A stretch of DNA of 64,000 nucleotides, from NCBI GenBank assembly GCA_965116465.1, contig OZ220687.1:3100001-3164000 (forward strand), written 5' to 3'. The DNA is from VXNF01 sp965116465 (GTDB lineage: Bacteria > Actinomycetota > Acidimicrobiia > Acidimicrobiales > CATQHL01). A model generated the notes under the pieces. That model made no database searches, had not been told where the DNA came from, and worked only from the letters and a program-made list of their open reading frames with translations. How positions within the stretch are numbered: position 1 is the stretch's first letter; each line of letters opens with the position of its first letter. Below, piece after piece: positions 25,290-37,604 of the stretch. The position numbers and the translations under genes were made by a program.

Positions 25290-25391
25290 GTTGAGGTCTC
25301 TCCCGACGAGCACGCTGCCCGAGTGGAGGGCCTCACCTCGTGGTTCACCGACCGCCGCGGCCTCTGGACCGACGATGACCGCGCCATGTGA
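25290..25391 (+). pseudogene. Remnant of a second mobile mystery protein A gene
   Basis: Translates to VEVSPDEHAARVEGLTSWF then TDRRGLWTDDDRAM and stop. This matches the end of the HTH protein at 15682-16152 (QEVSAEEFAAQMEELTDWF then TDRRGLWTDEKNSP) but is clearly diverged, so it is not a recent copy. No HTH part and no Fic gene follow. It lies 72 nt after the dapB fragment, reproducing the order dapB end then mobile mystery A seen at 15.5 kb. Confidence 0.7.
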
Positions 25392-25504
25392 GCACCGAGC
25401 AGACCACCTGCACAATGCTCGGGGCGGATCAGGTGGCCACTGCCGGGCCGATGGTCGTGTATCGGTACAAGCCGTAACTCTTATGTCACGCATATCCTGG
25501 AGCT

Positions 25505-25819
25505 ATGCCCGAACTCACGGGGGCTGAGCGATACCTCAGGGACCGACGAGAGGATCCGGCCTACGACCGCGCGTATACGGCGGCCCGACGGCACGTCGAT
25601 CAGATCGATGCCATCATTCGCGCGCTCGACCAGCGTCGATGCAACTTGAAGCTGAGCAAGGCGGAACTCGCCCGTCGGGCAGATCTTCGTCCGGAGGTGA
25701 TTCGGCGGCTGTTCTCGGCCGAAAGCCCCAATCCGACTCTGTCGACTGTCGTTGCCCTTGCCGGGGCGTTGGAACTTGAACTGACAGCCGAGCCACTTGA
25801 GGACAGCCGCCCTAGCTGA
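25505..25819 (+). CDS. HTH (Xre-type) DNA-binding protein, orphan antitoxin-like
   Basis: 104 residues. The HTH is KLSKAELARRADLRPEVIRR with a following NPTLSTVVALAGALELEL segment, the pattern of HigA-type antitoxins and small Xre regulators. A GGAG ribosome site is in front of the ATG. No RelE/HigB-like toxin is seen on either side (113 nt upstream to the remnant, hsdR end downstream on the other strand), so it is a solitary regulator or an orphan antitoxin. Confidence 0.78.
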   Translation: MPELTGAERYLRDRREDPAYDRAYTAARRHVDQIDAIIRALDQRRCNLKLSKAELARRADLRPEVIRRLFSAESPNPTLSTVVALAGALELELTAEPLEDSRPS

Positions 25820-25985
25820 GGACCTTGCGGTGCCTCTCGAACTGGCCTCAAATCGCAGGAGGTAGGTGTCGGCGCGAAGTCTTGAGCGGTGTTGTCTCGA
25901 ATACAAACGGGATCCGTCGCAGATTGCGATATCTCGTCGATGTGAGAGCTACCCGAATACTTGGGGGCGGTCGGGCGCTTCTCGG

Positions 25986-29155
<3,170 letters not shown>

Positions 29156-29159
<4 letters not shown>

Positions 29160-30793
29160 GTCGGCGCCGGTGCTGGAGGCTGCTCCGCGCCCCTCACCCG
29201 CAACTCACCGGAGAGGAGCCTGGGCAGCAGCGTGTCACGCATGGTGACGAGATCACAAGACTGAATGTGAAGCTCGTCTTGCCGCGCTCTAAGTGCTTTC
29301 GAGATGCTGCCGAATCTGGCCACGAGACACCGCGGCGGGAGCACAGCCTTGGGAATCCTTAGTGCATCCACTGGCAACATATTGACCGTCGTGCCCGTTG
29401 CGTAGCCACTGGTAACCGTCTGCATCGGCTGAGAATTGAGGAGATGACAGATATAGTCAGAGTTCAGCCCGGCTTCATCGCGAGCGCGTACCCGAAAAAG
29501 ATGGTGGCTGAACAGTCCCTCCGATCCGTGGTAGCTCGGAACGATCGCCGCCGACCCGATCAGGACCTGCTTCTGGGTTAGGTCGGTGTTCGCGACAACC
29601 ACATCCCCCGATTCGACAAGATGTCGCGGTCGATGGTCGCCGACGTAGAACTTGATTCCGTCTGGCTTGTACCCCCCACCTTCATAGATTGAGTTCAGAT
29701 TGTGGAGCGGGATCCCTGCGGTCGATAGGCCTGACCCCTTGTACGACAGTCCTTTCACTGCATCAATGCACTCAGTTAGCGCAGCGAGTCGCCAGCCTGC
29801 TGGGATGTCGTCTAGCTCGGATGGCTCGAATGAGTCGGGGAACAGGGCGTCGAGGTCGGGCGGGAGGCCAGACGGTCTGCCCTCGGACTTAGCGCGGACC
29901 GGGTCGAAATCCACAAACCACGACCGGAAGAGCGCCCGAGCCATCTCATCGAGCGTCTCGCTCATGCGCCGGTTGAGTTCGATCTTGTCATCCAACGCGC
30001 CGAGGACTTCGGCGACCTCGCGCTGCTTCGCCAAAGGCGGTAGGGAGAACTCGTAGGACTCGATCGCATCTGTGGGTACCCGTTGACGCCCCGAAGTTCC
30101 AGTCATATGACCTATCGCGAACGCTCTAAAGCGCGGGGATCGTGCCATGTAGTAGACGAATAGCGGGTCAGAGACGCCATCAATTGCTGACAGTACGATG
30201 AACTCGGTTGATCCATGTCCAGTTGCAGTCACTGGAAGGCCGGATACCCACGCGGTCTTTCCATTCTCAAGGCATGGAGTGATTCGCGCGAGCAGAGTGT
30301 CACCGTTTCTGAATCGAGCGCCGGTGCCCTTGTAGTCACGAGCGCGCCACTCAGGAATGGTCCGACGAAACTGTGGCAGATCAGCCATCGCGACGAATGG
30401 CGAGGTAGTCCCACGAGTCAGGGTTCGCGTGGGATTGACTCCAATCACGTCGTCAAGTCGCACATCGCGCCACTCTGGGGGTGTCGCTTGCTCTCGGAGC
30501 ACAACGGATGCCTGCCCAATCCGGCGACGGAAGTCTTCGGACACGGTGTGCCAATCGAGTACGTCGACCCTCATCGGCAAGGTGGACTCCTCGAAGGCCT
30601 CCTTCAGACGGCCGAGGGTGCGCCGGTCCAGCGGGCCGTTGCCGAGGACGGCGAGGTCCAAGTCGGAATAGTCCTTGGCGGTCCACGTTGCCCGGGAGCC
30701 GAACGCCCGCACCTCGCAGTCCGGCACGTGCTCGGACAGGATGCGCTCAACGATGGCGAGGTTCGCCGGACTGAGGTCGACCAAACCACTCAT
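29156..30793 (-). CDS. hsdS: Fusion: MNT nucleotidyltransferase domain + type I specificity subunit HsdS
   Basis: One 545-residue frame with two parts. Residues 1-97 are a minimal nucleotidyltransferase: GSRATWTAKDYSDLDLAV is exactly GS-X10-DxD (Gly32, Ser33, Asp44, Asp46), with a third Asp at 77 (MRVDVLDW). From residue 107 on it is HsdS: EWRDVRLDDVIGVN, target-recognition domain 1, the conserved region LPPLAKQREVAEVLGALDDK, a second recognition domain, and a C-terminal LLPRLLSGELRV. A GGGGGAG ribosome site precedes the ATG at 30793. An in-frame GTG (30502) between the parts has no ribosome site but could start a free HsdS. The HEPN partner of MNT proteins lies just upstream. Confidence 0.9.
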
Positions 30794-30896
30794 TTCCCGT
30801 GCTCCCCCGTCATGACCGCGTAGGTGGCCACGGCATCCTCACTGAAGATCGACATGACCGCGGGGGAAGCGACCTTGAGTTTGCTCGCGTGCGAGG

Positions 30897-31319
30897 TCAG
30901 CCATTCCGGCTTTCCAACGCTTCCAGCAGGCTGCGGGCGTCGTGCACGAATTCCCTGGCAGCACGATAGACCGACGCGGCAATGTCGCTGTCGTACATGT
31001 GGACCGTCTTGTTGCGCGCCTCGTGATGCGACATCCAGACGTCCACATCGTCGATCAGCCGGTTCTCTGTGGCGAGGCGGAAGAGTTGGCGCATCGTGAC
31101 GCCGTCTGCGATGCCCGGCGTGACGTTTGTGTTCAGCCAGCGCTTCATCAGCTTCCAAGACAACTCGTACGTGAGCTCAAATTGTTTGATCGCCCCTGCG
31201 TGCATCCCCTCCTGTAGGACGGCGTCGTACTGCGCCATTCGCTGCTCGTCCTCAGTGACGGCGAGCGTTGCTGAGAGCGCAGCGAGCGAGTTCCGCAGGT
31301 TGGTTAGCTCGAGCGGCAC
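30897..31319 (-). CDS. HEPN-domain protein of the HI0074/HepT type, partner of the MNT domain
   Basis: 140 residues, all-alpha, homologous in pattern to nucleotidyltransferase substrate-binding proteins. It carries HEARNKTVHMYD, which fits the RX4HXY motif (Arg102, His107, Tyr109) of HepT RNase toxins. In the known HEPN-MNT (type VII) systems the MNT protein adenylylates the Tyr of this motif to silence the toxin. The GTG at 31319 has AAGGAG 5 nt before it. The gene sits between hsdM and the MNT-HsdS fusion, 103 nt before the latter. Confidence 0.87.
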   Translation of the reverse strand: MPLELTNLRNSLAALSATLAVTEDEQRMAQYDAVLQEGMHAGAIKQFELTYELSWKLMKRWLNTNVTPGIADGVTMRQLFRLATENRLIDDVDVWMSHHEARNKTVHMYDSDIAASVYRAAREFVHDARSLLEALESRNG

Positions 31320-31342
31320 GGATGCTCCTTGGCGTCGACCGA

Positions 31343-31540
31343 TCAGGTGTCGTCGTCGGGCCAGTCGTCGGGCTTCTGGTAGACGCCCATCTTCCACAGG
31401 TGGCTGATGTCGCCGGTCTCGTCGACGCGTCGCCACGCGGCTTGGTGGCGGGTGAGCGCGGCGCCCTTGACGATGCCGCCGAAGCCGTCCTCCTGCACGT
31501 GGGTGCTTCGACGTGATCGTCGTGGTGTGCGCTCGGCCAT
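31343..31540 (-). CDS. Small conserved-looking protein inside the type I RM operon (65 residues)
   Basis: Starts MAERTPRRSRRSTHVQEDGF and ends VYQKPDDWPDDDT. It has a basic N-terminus, then TRHQAAWRRVDETGDISHLW. It lies between hsdM (65 nt upstream) and the HEPN gene (23 nt downstream) in the same direction. No family is recognised. The compact spacing, the polar and aromatic composition, and a stop shared by no neighbour make it plausible as a gene; the ribosome site is weak. Confidence 0.55.
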   Translation of the reverse strand: MAERTPRRSRRSTHVQEDGFGGIVKGAALTRHQAAWRRVDETGDISHLWKMGVYQKPDDWPDDDT

Positions 31541-31605
31541 CCAGTCGATGGTACTGCGCACGCGGCGTCCGCAGCGCCACAGGGCGCAGCGTCGGCTGCG
31601 ACTTC

Positions 31606-33177
31606 CTACTCGCGCTCGGACGCTTCCCCGAAGCCGAGCGTCCGCAGATTCTCCTCGATGGCGGTGTCGAGGCGGGCGGCCTCGGCCTGCTGTTCGCGCC
31701 ATTGGGCGGTGAGGCGGGCCATCTTCTCCTCGAACGGTTCGCCGTCGTCGGGGGTGGGCTCGGCGCCGACGTAACGGCCCGGTGTGAGCACGTGGCCGTG
31801 GAGGCGCACCTCCTCAAGGTCCGCAGACTTGCAGAATCCCGGAACGTCGCTGTAGGTGTCGGACCCATCCTCGCTACGCCAGGCGTGGTAGGTGTCGGCG
31901 ATTCGGGTGATGTCCTCGTCGGTCAGTTCGCGATGTGTGCGGTCGACCATGCGTCCCAGACGGCGGGCGTCGATGAACAGCACTTCGCCTCGGCGGTCGC
32001 GGAAGGCGCCGTCGCGGCGGTCGCGGGCGAGGAACCACAGGCAGGCCGGTATCTGCGTGGAGTAGAAGAGTTGGCCGGGCAGGGCGACCATGCAATCGAC
32101 CAGGTCCGCCTCCACCAGGCGCTCACGGATCTCACCCTCGTTCGAGCGCGTGGAGGACATGGAGCCGTTGGCGAGCACGAAGCCGGCCACCCCTGTCGGG
32201 GCGAGGTGGTGGACAATGTGCTGCACCCAGGCGAAGTTGGCGTTGCCCGGCGGCGGGACGCCGTACTGCCAGCGCTGATCGTCGGCCAGTCGCTCACCGC
32301 CCCAGTCCGAGACGTTGAACGGCGGGTTGGCGAGGATGTAATCGGCCCGTAGATCGGGATGTCGATCGTTGTGGAAGGTGTCGCCGTGGGCGATCTGGCC
32401 CTCGATCCCCCGGATGGCCAGGTTCATCCTTGCCAGCCGCCAAGTGGTGTAGTTGGACTCTTGGCCCCAGATCGAGATCGGGGCGGCGGTTCCGCCGGCG
32501 TTGCCGTTGCCCGAGGTGTGGGCACGTATGAACTCGAGGGATTGCACGAACATCCCCGATGATCCGCAGCACGGGTCGTAGACGCGCCCCTCGTAGGGCT
32601 CCAGCATCTCCACCAGCAGTCGCACCACGCAGCGCGGCGTGTAGAACTCGCCGCCGCGCTTGCCCTCGGCGCCGGCGAAGCCGGAGAGGAAGTACTCGTA
32701 GACCCGCCCGAGTATGTCCCGCGAGCGGGCCTCGGCGTCACCGACGGTGATGTTGCCGATGACGTCGATCAGCCGGCCCAGCCGCTGCTTGTCGAGAGCC
32801 GGCAACCCATAGATCTTCGGCAGCACGTCGTCGAGTGCGGGGTTCGCCTCCTCGACCGCCTCCATGGCGTCATCCACGGCTTGACCGATGGTTGGTTGGC
32901 GGGCTTGCGCCTGCAGGCGTTCCCAGCGCGCCTCGCGCGGCACCCAGAGGATGTTCCTGGCGCGGTACTCGTCGGGGTGTTCGGGATCGGCACCCTCGTC
33001 GATCTCGGCCTCGAGTTGGGCACGGGTCTCCTCAAAGGCGTCGGACACGTACTTGAGGAAGATGAGGCCGAGTACGACGTGCTTGTACTCGGCGGCGTCC
33101 ATGTTGCCGCGCAGCGCGTCGGCCATCTCCCAAAGCTCGGCCTCGTAGCCGGTGGTGGCGCTGTTCGTGGTGCTCAT
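31606..33177 (-). CDS. hsdM: Type I restriction-modification system, M (DNA methyltransferase) subunit
   Basis: N6-adenine methyltransferase of the type I system. The N-terminal helical domain is recognisable by AALRGNMDAAEYKHVVLGLI. The SAM-binding region GEFYTPRCVVRLLVEML and YDPCCGSSGMFVQSLEF are present, and the catalytic NPPF motif is DYILANPPFNVSDWGG. 523 residues, complete. First gene of the RM operon (hsdM, 65-residue ORF, HEPN, MNT-hsdS, hsdR). Confidence 0.95.
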   Translation of the reverse strand: MSTTNSATTGYEAELWEMADALRGNMDAAEYKHVVLGLIFLKYVSDAFEETRAQLEAEIDEGADPEHPDEYRARNILWVPREARWERLQAQARQPTIGQAVDDAMEAVEEANPALDDVLPKIYGLPALDKQRLGRLIDVIGNITVGDAEARSRDILGRVYEYFLSGFAGAEGKRGGEFYTPRCVVRLLVEMLEPYEGRVYDPCCGSSGMFVQSLEFIRAHTSGNGNAGGTAAPISIWGQESNYTTWRLARMNLAIRGIEGQIAHGDTFHNDRHPDLRADYILANPPFNVSDWGGERLADDQRWQYGVPPPGNANFAWVQHIVHHLAPTGVAGFVLANGSMSSTRSNEGEIRERLVEADLVDCMVALPGQLFYSTQIPACLWFLARDRRDGAFRDRRGEVLFIDARRLGRMVDRTHRELTDEDITRIADTYHAWRSEDGSDTYSDVPGFCKSADLEEVRLHGHVLTPGRYVGAEPTPDDGEPFEEKMARLTAQWREQQAEAARLDTAIEENLRTLGFGEASERE

Positions 33178-33531
33178 GGACGCGTCCGTCTCAAGCCGTT
33201 GCCCGCTCCGCCATCCGCGCAGGCTAGCCCCGCAGCCTCCGCGGATGGTCTACCGCTCCGACCACGCGTCCCGGATCGGAGATCTTCAGAGAGGTTGCGC
33301 CGGGGATCCGGCGCGGGGCTGCGAGGTCGGGATGGAGCAGCCGACCGGCGACGCCTCGTAGAACGTTGCCGAAGTCTGCTGGGAACGCTCATGCAGAGAA
33401 AAGGCGCAGAACCGGTGGTCCCAGTGAGCGAAGGCGTGTGGAGGCACGGTCGATGATTCTGCTGACCTTCGTTCCCCTCCAGAAGGTCACGATTGTCAAG
33501 GGGTCATTTCCATCGCCCATTGTGGGCCACC
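33178..33531. other. Intergenic region upstream of hsdM
   Basis: 354 nt between the hsdM start and the end of the next minus-strand gene. No frame here has family features. It should contain the promoter of the RM operon, but no hexamer pair stands out. Confidence 0.4.
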
Positions 33532-33936
33532 TCATGCCTGATGTGGCCGAGCGCGCAGGATCAAGTAGCAGGCGCCGCGAAGGCCGAGCGTGTAGCCGTT
33601 GTCGCGCAGGGTCGCGAGCCGGTCGGCGTCGGGCGGGCCCCAGCAGTTCACGATGTCGGCCAGCTTGAGGAAGCAGACTGGTTTGTCGGTCTGGGCCGGG
33701 ATCATGTCGAATTCGGCATCGATTCTGCGTTCGGCGAGTGCCTTGCGCACCGCAGCAACGGATAGGCCCATCAATTCGGCGGCTGTCTTCACGCTCGCGT
33801 ACTCAAGCCCGGCTCGGATGGCGGCGTTCTTCCCTTCGGCTTGACGTCTTGCTTCGATCTCGAAGAGCGGGTTCGTGTAGAAGACGCGGCCCTCGCCGAT
33901 CTGAGCAACGCGCTCTGGACGTTCTGCGGTGGGCAC
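33532..33936 (-). CDS. Hypothetical protein with HTH-like segment
   Basis: 134 residues, GTG start with an AGGAAGG ribosome site 8 nt before it. The middle has TAAELMGLSVAAVRKALAER, a helix-turn-helix-like pattern of excisionase/MerR-type recognition helices, followed by a Trp/Pro-containing segment (NCWGPPDADRL). No family is recognised. A GTATC-N8-GATAC inverted repeat lies about 40 nt upstream, so it may be a self-regulated DNA-binding protein. It is next to the RM operon but separated by 354 nt. Confidence 0.6.
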   Translation of the reverse strand: MPTAERPERVAQIGEGRVFYTNPLFEIEARRQAEGKNAAIRAGLEYASVKTAAELMGLSVAAVRKALAERRIDAEFDMIPAQTDKPVCFLKLADIVNCWGPPDADRLATLRDNGYTLGLRGACYLILRARPHQA

Positions 33937-33972
33937 TGGCCGAAACCTTCCTCTTATGTCGTCTGCCAGTCA

Positions 33973-33990
33973 GTATCGCATATCAGATAC
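33973..33990. promoter_or_regulatory. Inverted repeat upstream of the HTH-like gene
   Basis: GTATC (33973-33977) and GATAC (33986-33990) with an AT-rich 8-nt spacer (GCATATCA), placed 37 nt before the GTG at 33936. Position and symmetry suit an operator. No binding protein is known. Confidence 0.4.
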
Positions 33991-34600
33991 CTGGGAGTCA
34001 AGCATATTGCCAGGACCTGCCGGACCTGCCCAGGTTCTCCCGCTGATCAGAAGCGCCAGGCCGGGCGCGTTCGCGAGCGTTCCTGAGCGTTCCAGCGGGT
34101 GGCAGCGTCCGCGCCGATTCGACAACTGCACAAGGGTACATAGACCATGGCCGGCCGTTTCCACGACGAACTCCTGGGTCGTGCCTAACTCGATCCTGAG
34201 CCTGGAGGCACGCTCGGCGTGGCCGACTCGGTGGAGGTGGCGGCGGTCGAACTGCTTGTGACGGTCGCCCGGATGTCCCGACTCAGGGGGACCGTTCTCG
34301 TTCGCACGTGCTCATGGATGCGGCGGTGGAGCATCCGTGTGCCGCGGTGTCTCGGTGGCAGCGCCCGTAACGACAGCGCATGGCGCACGCGACGTTCAGC
34401 GCGGTCGACGGCGGCACCCGTCAGAGGGTTGCGGGTGTTGAGCCTGCGTGAAACGCGGGGAGACTCAGGCGGTCCGGTCCGGCGTCAAGTGACATAATCG
34501 GTTGCTCGCATTTCGGGCTCATGGCCGGAAGTCGGAGTGTCAATCCTCGTCTCGGGGCAATCGGTCCAGGCCAGCGTGGTGCTCCGGCATACTGGCGGGC
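33991..34600. other. Non-coding or decayed region
   Basis: About 610 nt without a convincing gene. Open frames here (such as 34219-34497) show no domain, poor composition and no ribosome site. A CATAAT hexamer at about 34494 could be a -10 for the SURF1 gene. Confidence 0.4.
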
Positions 34601-35410
34601 ATGCGGCGGTTTGTTCGGCCCTGGTGGGTGGTGTCGCATGTGCTGGTGCTGGCGTTGATCGTGGTGATGATCAACCTGGGGTTATGGCAGGTGCGGCGGC
34701 TGGAGGAGCGGCGTGATCTGAACGCCCTGCAGGCCGAGCGGACGGCCGCGGCGGTGGTGGCGACCGATTCGCTGGCGGGGGAGATTGCGGGCGGCGGTGT
34801 TGAGGCTGTCGAGTATCGGGTGGTGGAGGTGACCGGGCAGTACAGCGCCTCCGATGAGGTGGCGGTGCGGAACCGCACGCTGGGTGGTCTCCCCGGTGTT
34901 TGGTTGCTGACGCCGCTGGTGCCTGCCGACGGGCCCGCCGTTGTCGTCAACCGGGGGTGGGTGCCGCAGTCCTCCAGCGACCCGGCGGGGCGGCCGCCCG
35001 CGCCCGTGCCTGACGGTGAGGTGACCGTCCGGGGGCATGTGCGCCTCAGCGAGCAGCGGGCGGGCCTGGGTGTGGCCGATCCGGCCGGCGGGCGTCTGAC
35101 CACCCTGGCGCGGCCCGACATCGAGCGGTACGCCGCCCAGCTGGACTACCCCGTGCACCCCTTCTACCTGCAGATGACCAGCCAGGATCCGCCGCCGGTC
35201 GACTACCCGGTGATGGTGGCGCTGCCCGCTCCGGGCGACGGTCCGCACCTTGGCTACGCCGTGCAGTGGTTCATCTTCACCGCCATCGCCGTGGTGGGGT
35301 ACCCGCTGGTGCTGCGGCACGTCTCCCGCCGCCCCGACCGTGCCGCCCTCCCTGACGACGAGACAGCGCTCGAGGACGATACGGATCCGGCGCCCGACGA
35401 GGCCTCCTGA
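34601..35410 (+). CDS. SURF1-family protein (cytochrome oxidase biogenesis)
   Basis: SURF1 proteins assist heme insertion into cytochrome c oxidase. An N-terminal transmembrane helix ends in NLGLWQVRRLEERRDLNAL, the family signature, followed by YRVVEVTGQY, GVWLLTPL and VVNRGWVP. A C-terminal transmembrane helix (GYAVQWFIFTAIAVVGYPL) is also typical, then an acidic tail. The ATG at 34601 begins MRRFVRPWWV; the open frame to 34502 is unlikely to be coding. No cox genes are nearby. Confidence 0.88.
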   Translation: MRRFVRPWWVVSHVLVLALIVVMINLGLWQVRRLEERRDLNALQAERTAAAVVATDSLAGEIAGGGVEAVEYRVVEVTGQYSASDEVAVRNRTLGGLPGVWLLTPLVPADGPAVVVNRGWVPQSSSDPAGRPPAPVPDGEVTVRGHVRLSEQRAGLGVADPAGGRLTTLARPDIERYAAQLDYPVHPFYLQMTSQDPPPVDYPVMVALPAPGDGPHLGYAVQWFIFTAIAVVGYPLVLRHVSRRPDRAALPDDETALEDDTDPAPDEAS

Positions 35411-35802
35411 GCATCCGCCGCTGGCGGGCATCGCTGCGCTCCAATTCACCTCCTCGACGACCAGACGGTGGTGGGGCAGGGGACGGACCCGGTGTCCGGT
35501 GAGGTTCCCTGAGGAGTCGCGGCGCTCGCCGCTCGAACCGCGCTGGGCTGAGCGCGTTCGCCGGTCGAGTCGCACGGCCTGGATCGTGAGTTCGGCGCGG
35601 AGCCGGCGCCGGTAGCCCGACCGCCCCGGCGGCTGCTGTGGGCCGCGCTGCGTCGTCCGAACGCCTCTCGCACAGGACTCCGGGTAGCCCGACCGCCCGG
35701 GCTGCTGCTTTGTGACGCCGGGTCCGAAGCCGCTGGAGGTCTCGAGAGGAACGACGGGGGGTGTTCGTGGGAGACTTCCGACTATTGCGGGCGCACAAAT
35801 GT
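35411..35802. other. Intergenic region with a short direct repeat
   Basis: Mostly non-coding between SURF1 and the HNH gene. GGTAGCCCGACCGCCC followed by a GGCTGCTG-type end occurs at 35611-35637 and again at 35683-35707 (72 nt apart). No gene seen. Confidence 0.45.
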
Positions 35803-35830
35803 TTGCTTTTAGCAGAAATATCAGTATAAT
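35803..35830 (+). promoter_or_regulatory. Promoter of the HNH gene
   Basis: TTGCTT (35803-35808), 16-nt spacer, and a perfect TATAAT (35825-35830) in an AT-rich island. The transcription start would fall at or next to the ATG at 35838, implying a leaderless message. Confidence 0.6.
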
Positions 35831-35837
35831 GGAGACC

Positions 35838-37298
35838 ATGAAGTCCGGGATCGAAACACCCGTCCGAGACGACGAAGTCAACGAAGCTCCTAGCGGGGAA
35901 CCTGTGGTCGCAGAGCCTCCGATTGGGGAGAATCGAGCTGCTGATCCGGTGGCTCTGGAGTGGCAGGAGCAAGCCCGGGCCGCCGGCGCGGGTTGGGTGA
36001 GTCCCCAGGCGCGGACGGTGGGCGAGTCGTTGGCGTGCGGCGAGCTGGGCTTGGTGGGCTCATCGGCGTCGGTAGGCGACAGCGGCTATGTGGGCTGCGG
36101 GGATTGTGATTGCGGCAAGCCGGTGTGCGTGGGTTCCCTGGACGTGAACTCGGTGCGGGTCGGGGAGCTGTTGGACCTGATGGTGGACTTGGGTGAGGCC
36201 CGGGCCCGCCTGGAGGGCATGTTGATGACCGTCGCCGGGGAGGTGGCTCGCCGCAACGGTTGGGAGGCCACCGCCTGGATGATGCGGGAGTACAACCGGG
36301 TGCCGTCGATGCAGGCGCGCTCCGAGGCGGGCTTGGCGCACACGCTCCTCGCCGAAGGGCGAACCGAGACCCTGACGGCGCTGTGCGAGGGCGAGATCAC
36401 CCTGTCCCACGCCCGGGTGGTGGCCCGCGCCGCCTACAAGGACCACGCCCGCAGCGAGGCCGATCTGCTGGAGTTGGGCCGGGTGTACCCCTCCGATGTG
36501 GTGGCGCGCCACATGGTCATCCACGACCGGGCGACCGATTCGGACGAGGCCGCCGACGGCGAGGACGACAAGTTGGGCACCGGCCCGGTGGCCGAGGAAC
36601 TGCGCGCCCAGCGCGACGAGCGGCGGGCACGCATGTTCCAGGGCGACGACGGCATGTGGCACCTGACCGCCCAGTTCGACTCGATTGTCGGCAAGCGCCT
36701 GCATCAGATCTACCAGTCCGCCATGCGCGCCATGCGCAACCGTCCCGGCTCCGCCGAACACAGCTGGCCCCAACGCGCCGCGGATGTCGTCGCCGAGCTC
36801 TTCGGCACATACAGCGACTGCACCCGTCAGCAGACCACCCTGCTGGTGCTCACCGACTACGACCACGCCAGCGGCCACCTACTCGACCCGCGGCTGGATG
36901 ACGGCACGCCGATCCCCGCCGAAGTCGCCGCCGAGTTGGCGGTGAACGCCCGGGTGATGCCGGTGCTGTTCGACGCCAACTGGCAGAACATCGCCATCGG
37001 CACCAGCCGCAACCCCAACGAGGCCCAGCGCATGCTGCTCGCAGCCCGCGACGGCGGCTGCATCGGCTGCCGGGCGACGGTGGAGGAATCCGAAGGGCAT
37101 CACATCAAGTTCTGGCGCAACGGCGGCCTCACCCTCGTCCCGAACCTGGCCCTGCTGTGCCACTCCTGCCACGACCTCGTCCACGAACACCACTACGACG
37201 TCCACACCCCACCCGGCGGGCGACCCGAACTCCGACCACCCGAACACCTCCGCCGGGCGAACCGCCCGCCGCCCATCAACCCCATCCAACGGAACTGA
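35838..37298 (+). CDS. DUF222/13E12-type HNH endonuclease domain protein
   Basis: 486 residues. The central helical DUF222 region (VGELLDLMVDLGEARARLEG onward to EITLSHARVVARAAY) is typical of the actinobacterial 13E12 repeat family. The C-terminal HNH is CIGCRATVEESEGHHIKFW with NLALLCHSCHDLVHEHH, giving Cys pairs and His residues for zinc and catalysis. An insert of Gly/Cys-rich sequence (GYVGCGDCDCGKPVCVG) precedes DUF222. The start at 35838 follows the TATAAT box; a GTG-led frame to 35712 is open but upstream of the promoter. These genes are often multicopy and mobile. Confidence 0.85.
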   Translation: MKSGIETPVRDDEVNEAPSGEPVVAEPPIGENRAADPVALEWQEQARAAGAGWVSPQARTVGESLACGELGLVGSSASVGDSGYVGCGDCDCGKPVCVGSLDVNSVRVGELLDLMVDLGEARARLEGMLMTVAGEVARRNGWEATAWMMREYNRVPSMQARSEAGLAHTLLAEGRTETLTALCEGEITLSHARVVARAAYKDHARSEADLLELGRVYPSDVVARHMVIHDRATDSDEAADGEDDKLGTGPVAEELRAQRDERRARMFQGDDGMWHLTAQFDSIVGKRLHQIYQSAMRAMRNRPGSAEHSWPQRAADVVAELFGTYSDCTRQQTTLLVLTDYDHASGHLLDPRLDDGTPIPAEVAAELAVNARVMPVLFDANWQNIAIGTSRNPNEAQRMLLAARDGGCIGCRATVEESEGHHIKFWRNGGLTLVPNLALLCHSCHDLVHEHHYDVHTPPGGRPELRPPEHLRRANRPPPINPIQRN

Positions 37299-37340
37299 GG
37301 CGTGGCGCTGGCATGATTCTGGAGAGTCTGGCCAGTCCCG

Positions 37341-37346
37341 TATACT
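37341..37346 (+). promoter_or_regulatory. Likely -10 element of the MazEF operon
   Basis: TATACT, 19 nt before the antitoxin GTG, within an AT-rich patch (TATACTGTTTGTATTAC). No clear -35. The short distance leaves a leader of about 12 nt without a ribosome site. Confidence 0.35.
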
Positions 37347-37364
37347 GTTTGTATTACAACTGCG

Positions 37365-37604
37365 GTGCCGACACGATTCAGTTCCCGGCAGATCGAGACC
37401 ATCGACCGTCTCGTCGCTGCGGGCATCGGTGACACCCGCTCGGCGGTGATCCGTCGGGCGGTCGAGCATCTCGCCGAGTCGGTCGAGCGAGAGCGCATCG
37501 GCAGGTCCATCGCCGACTCATACCGGGCGCAGCCGCAGACAGTCGATGATGACGCCCAGGCGATGGCCAATGCGATCGCCATGACCGAAGCCGAGCCGTG
37601 GTAG
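37365..37604 (+). CDS. Ribbon-helix-helix antitoxin (MazE/ParD-like)
   Basis: 79 residues with an N-terminal RHH segment (FSSRQIETIDRLVAAGIGDT then SAVIRRAVEHLAESVERE). It precedes and overlaps a MazF toxin by 7 nt, the usual TA order. The acidic C-terminus (AMTEAEPW) would wrap the toxin. The GTG start has no ribosome site. Confidence 0.82.
   Translation: MPTRFSSRQIETIDRLVAAGIGDTRSAVIRRAVEHLAESVERERIGRSIADSYRAQPQTVDDDAQAMANAIAMTEAEPW

Noticed and set aside
34219..34497. 92-residue frame upstream of SURF1
   Set aside because: No domain, no ribosome site, and composition like non-coding sequence.
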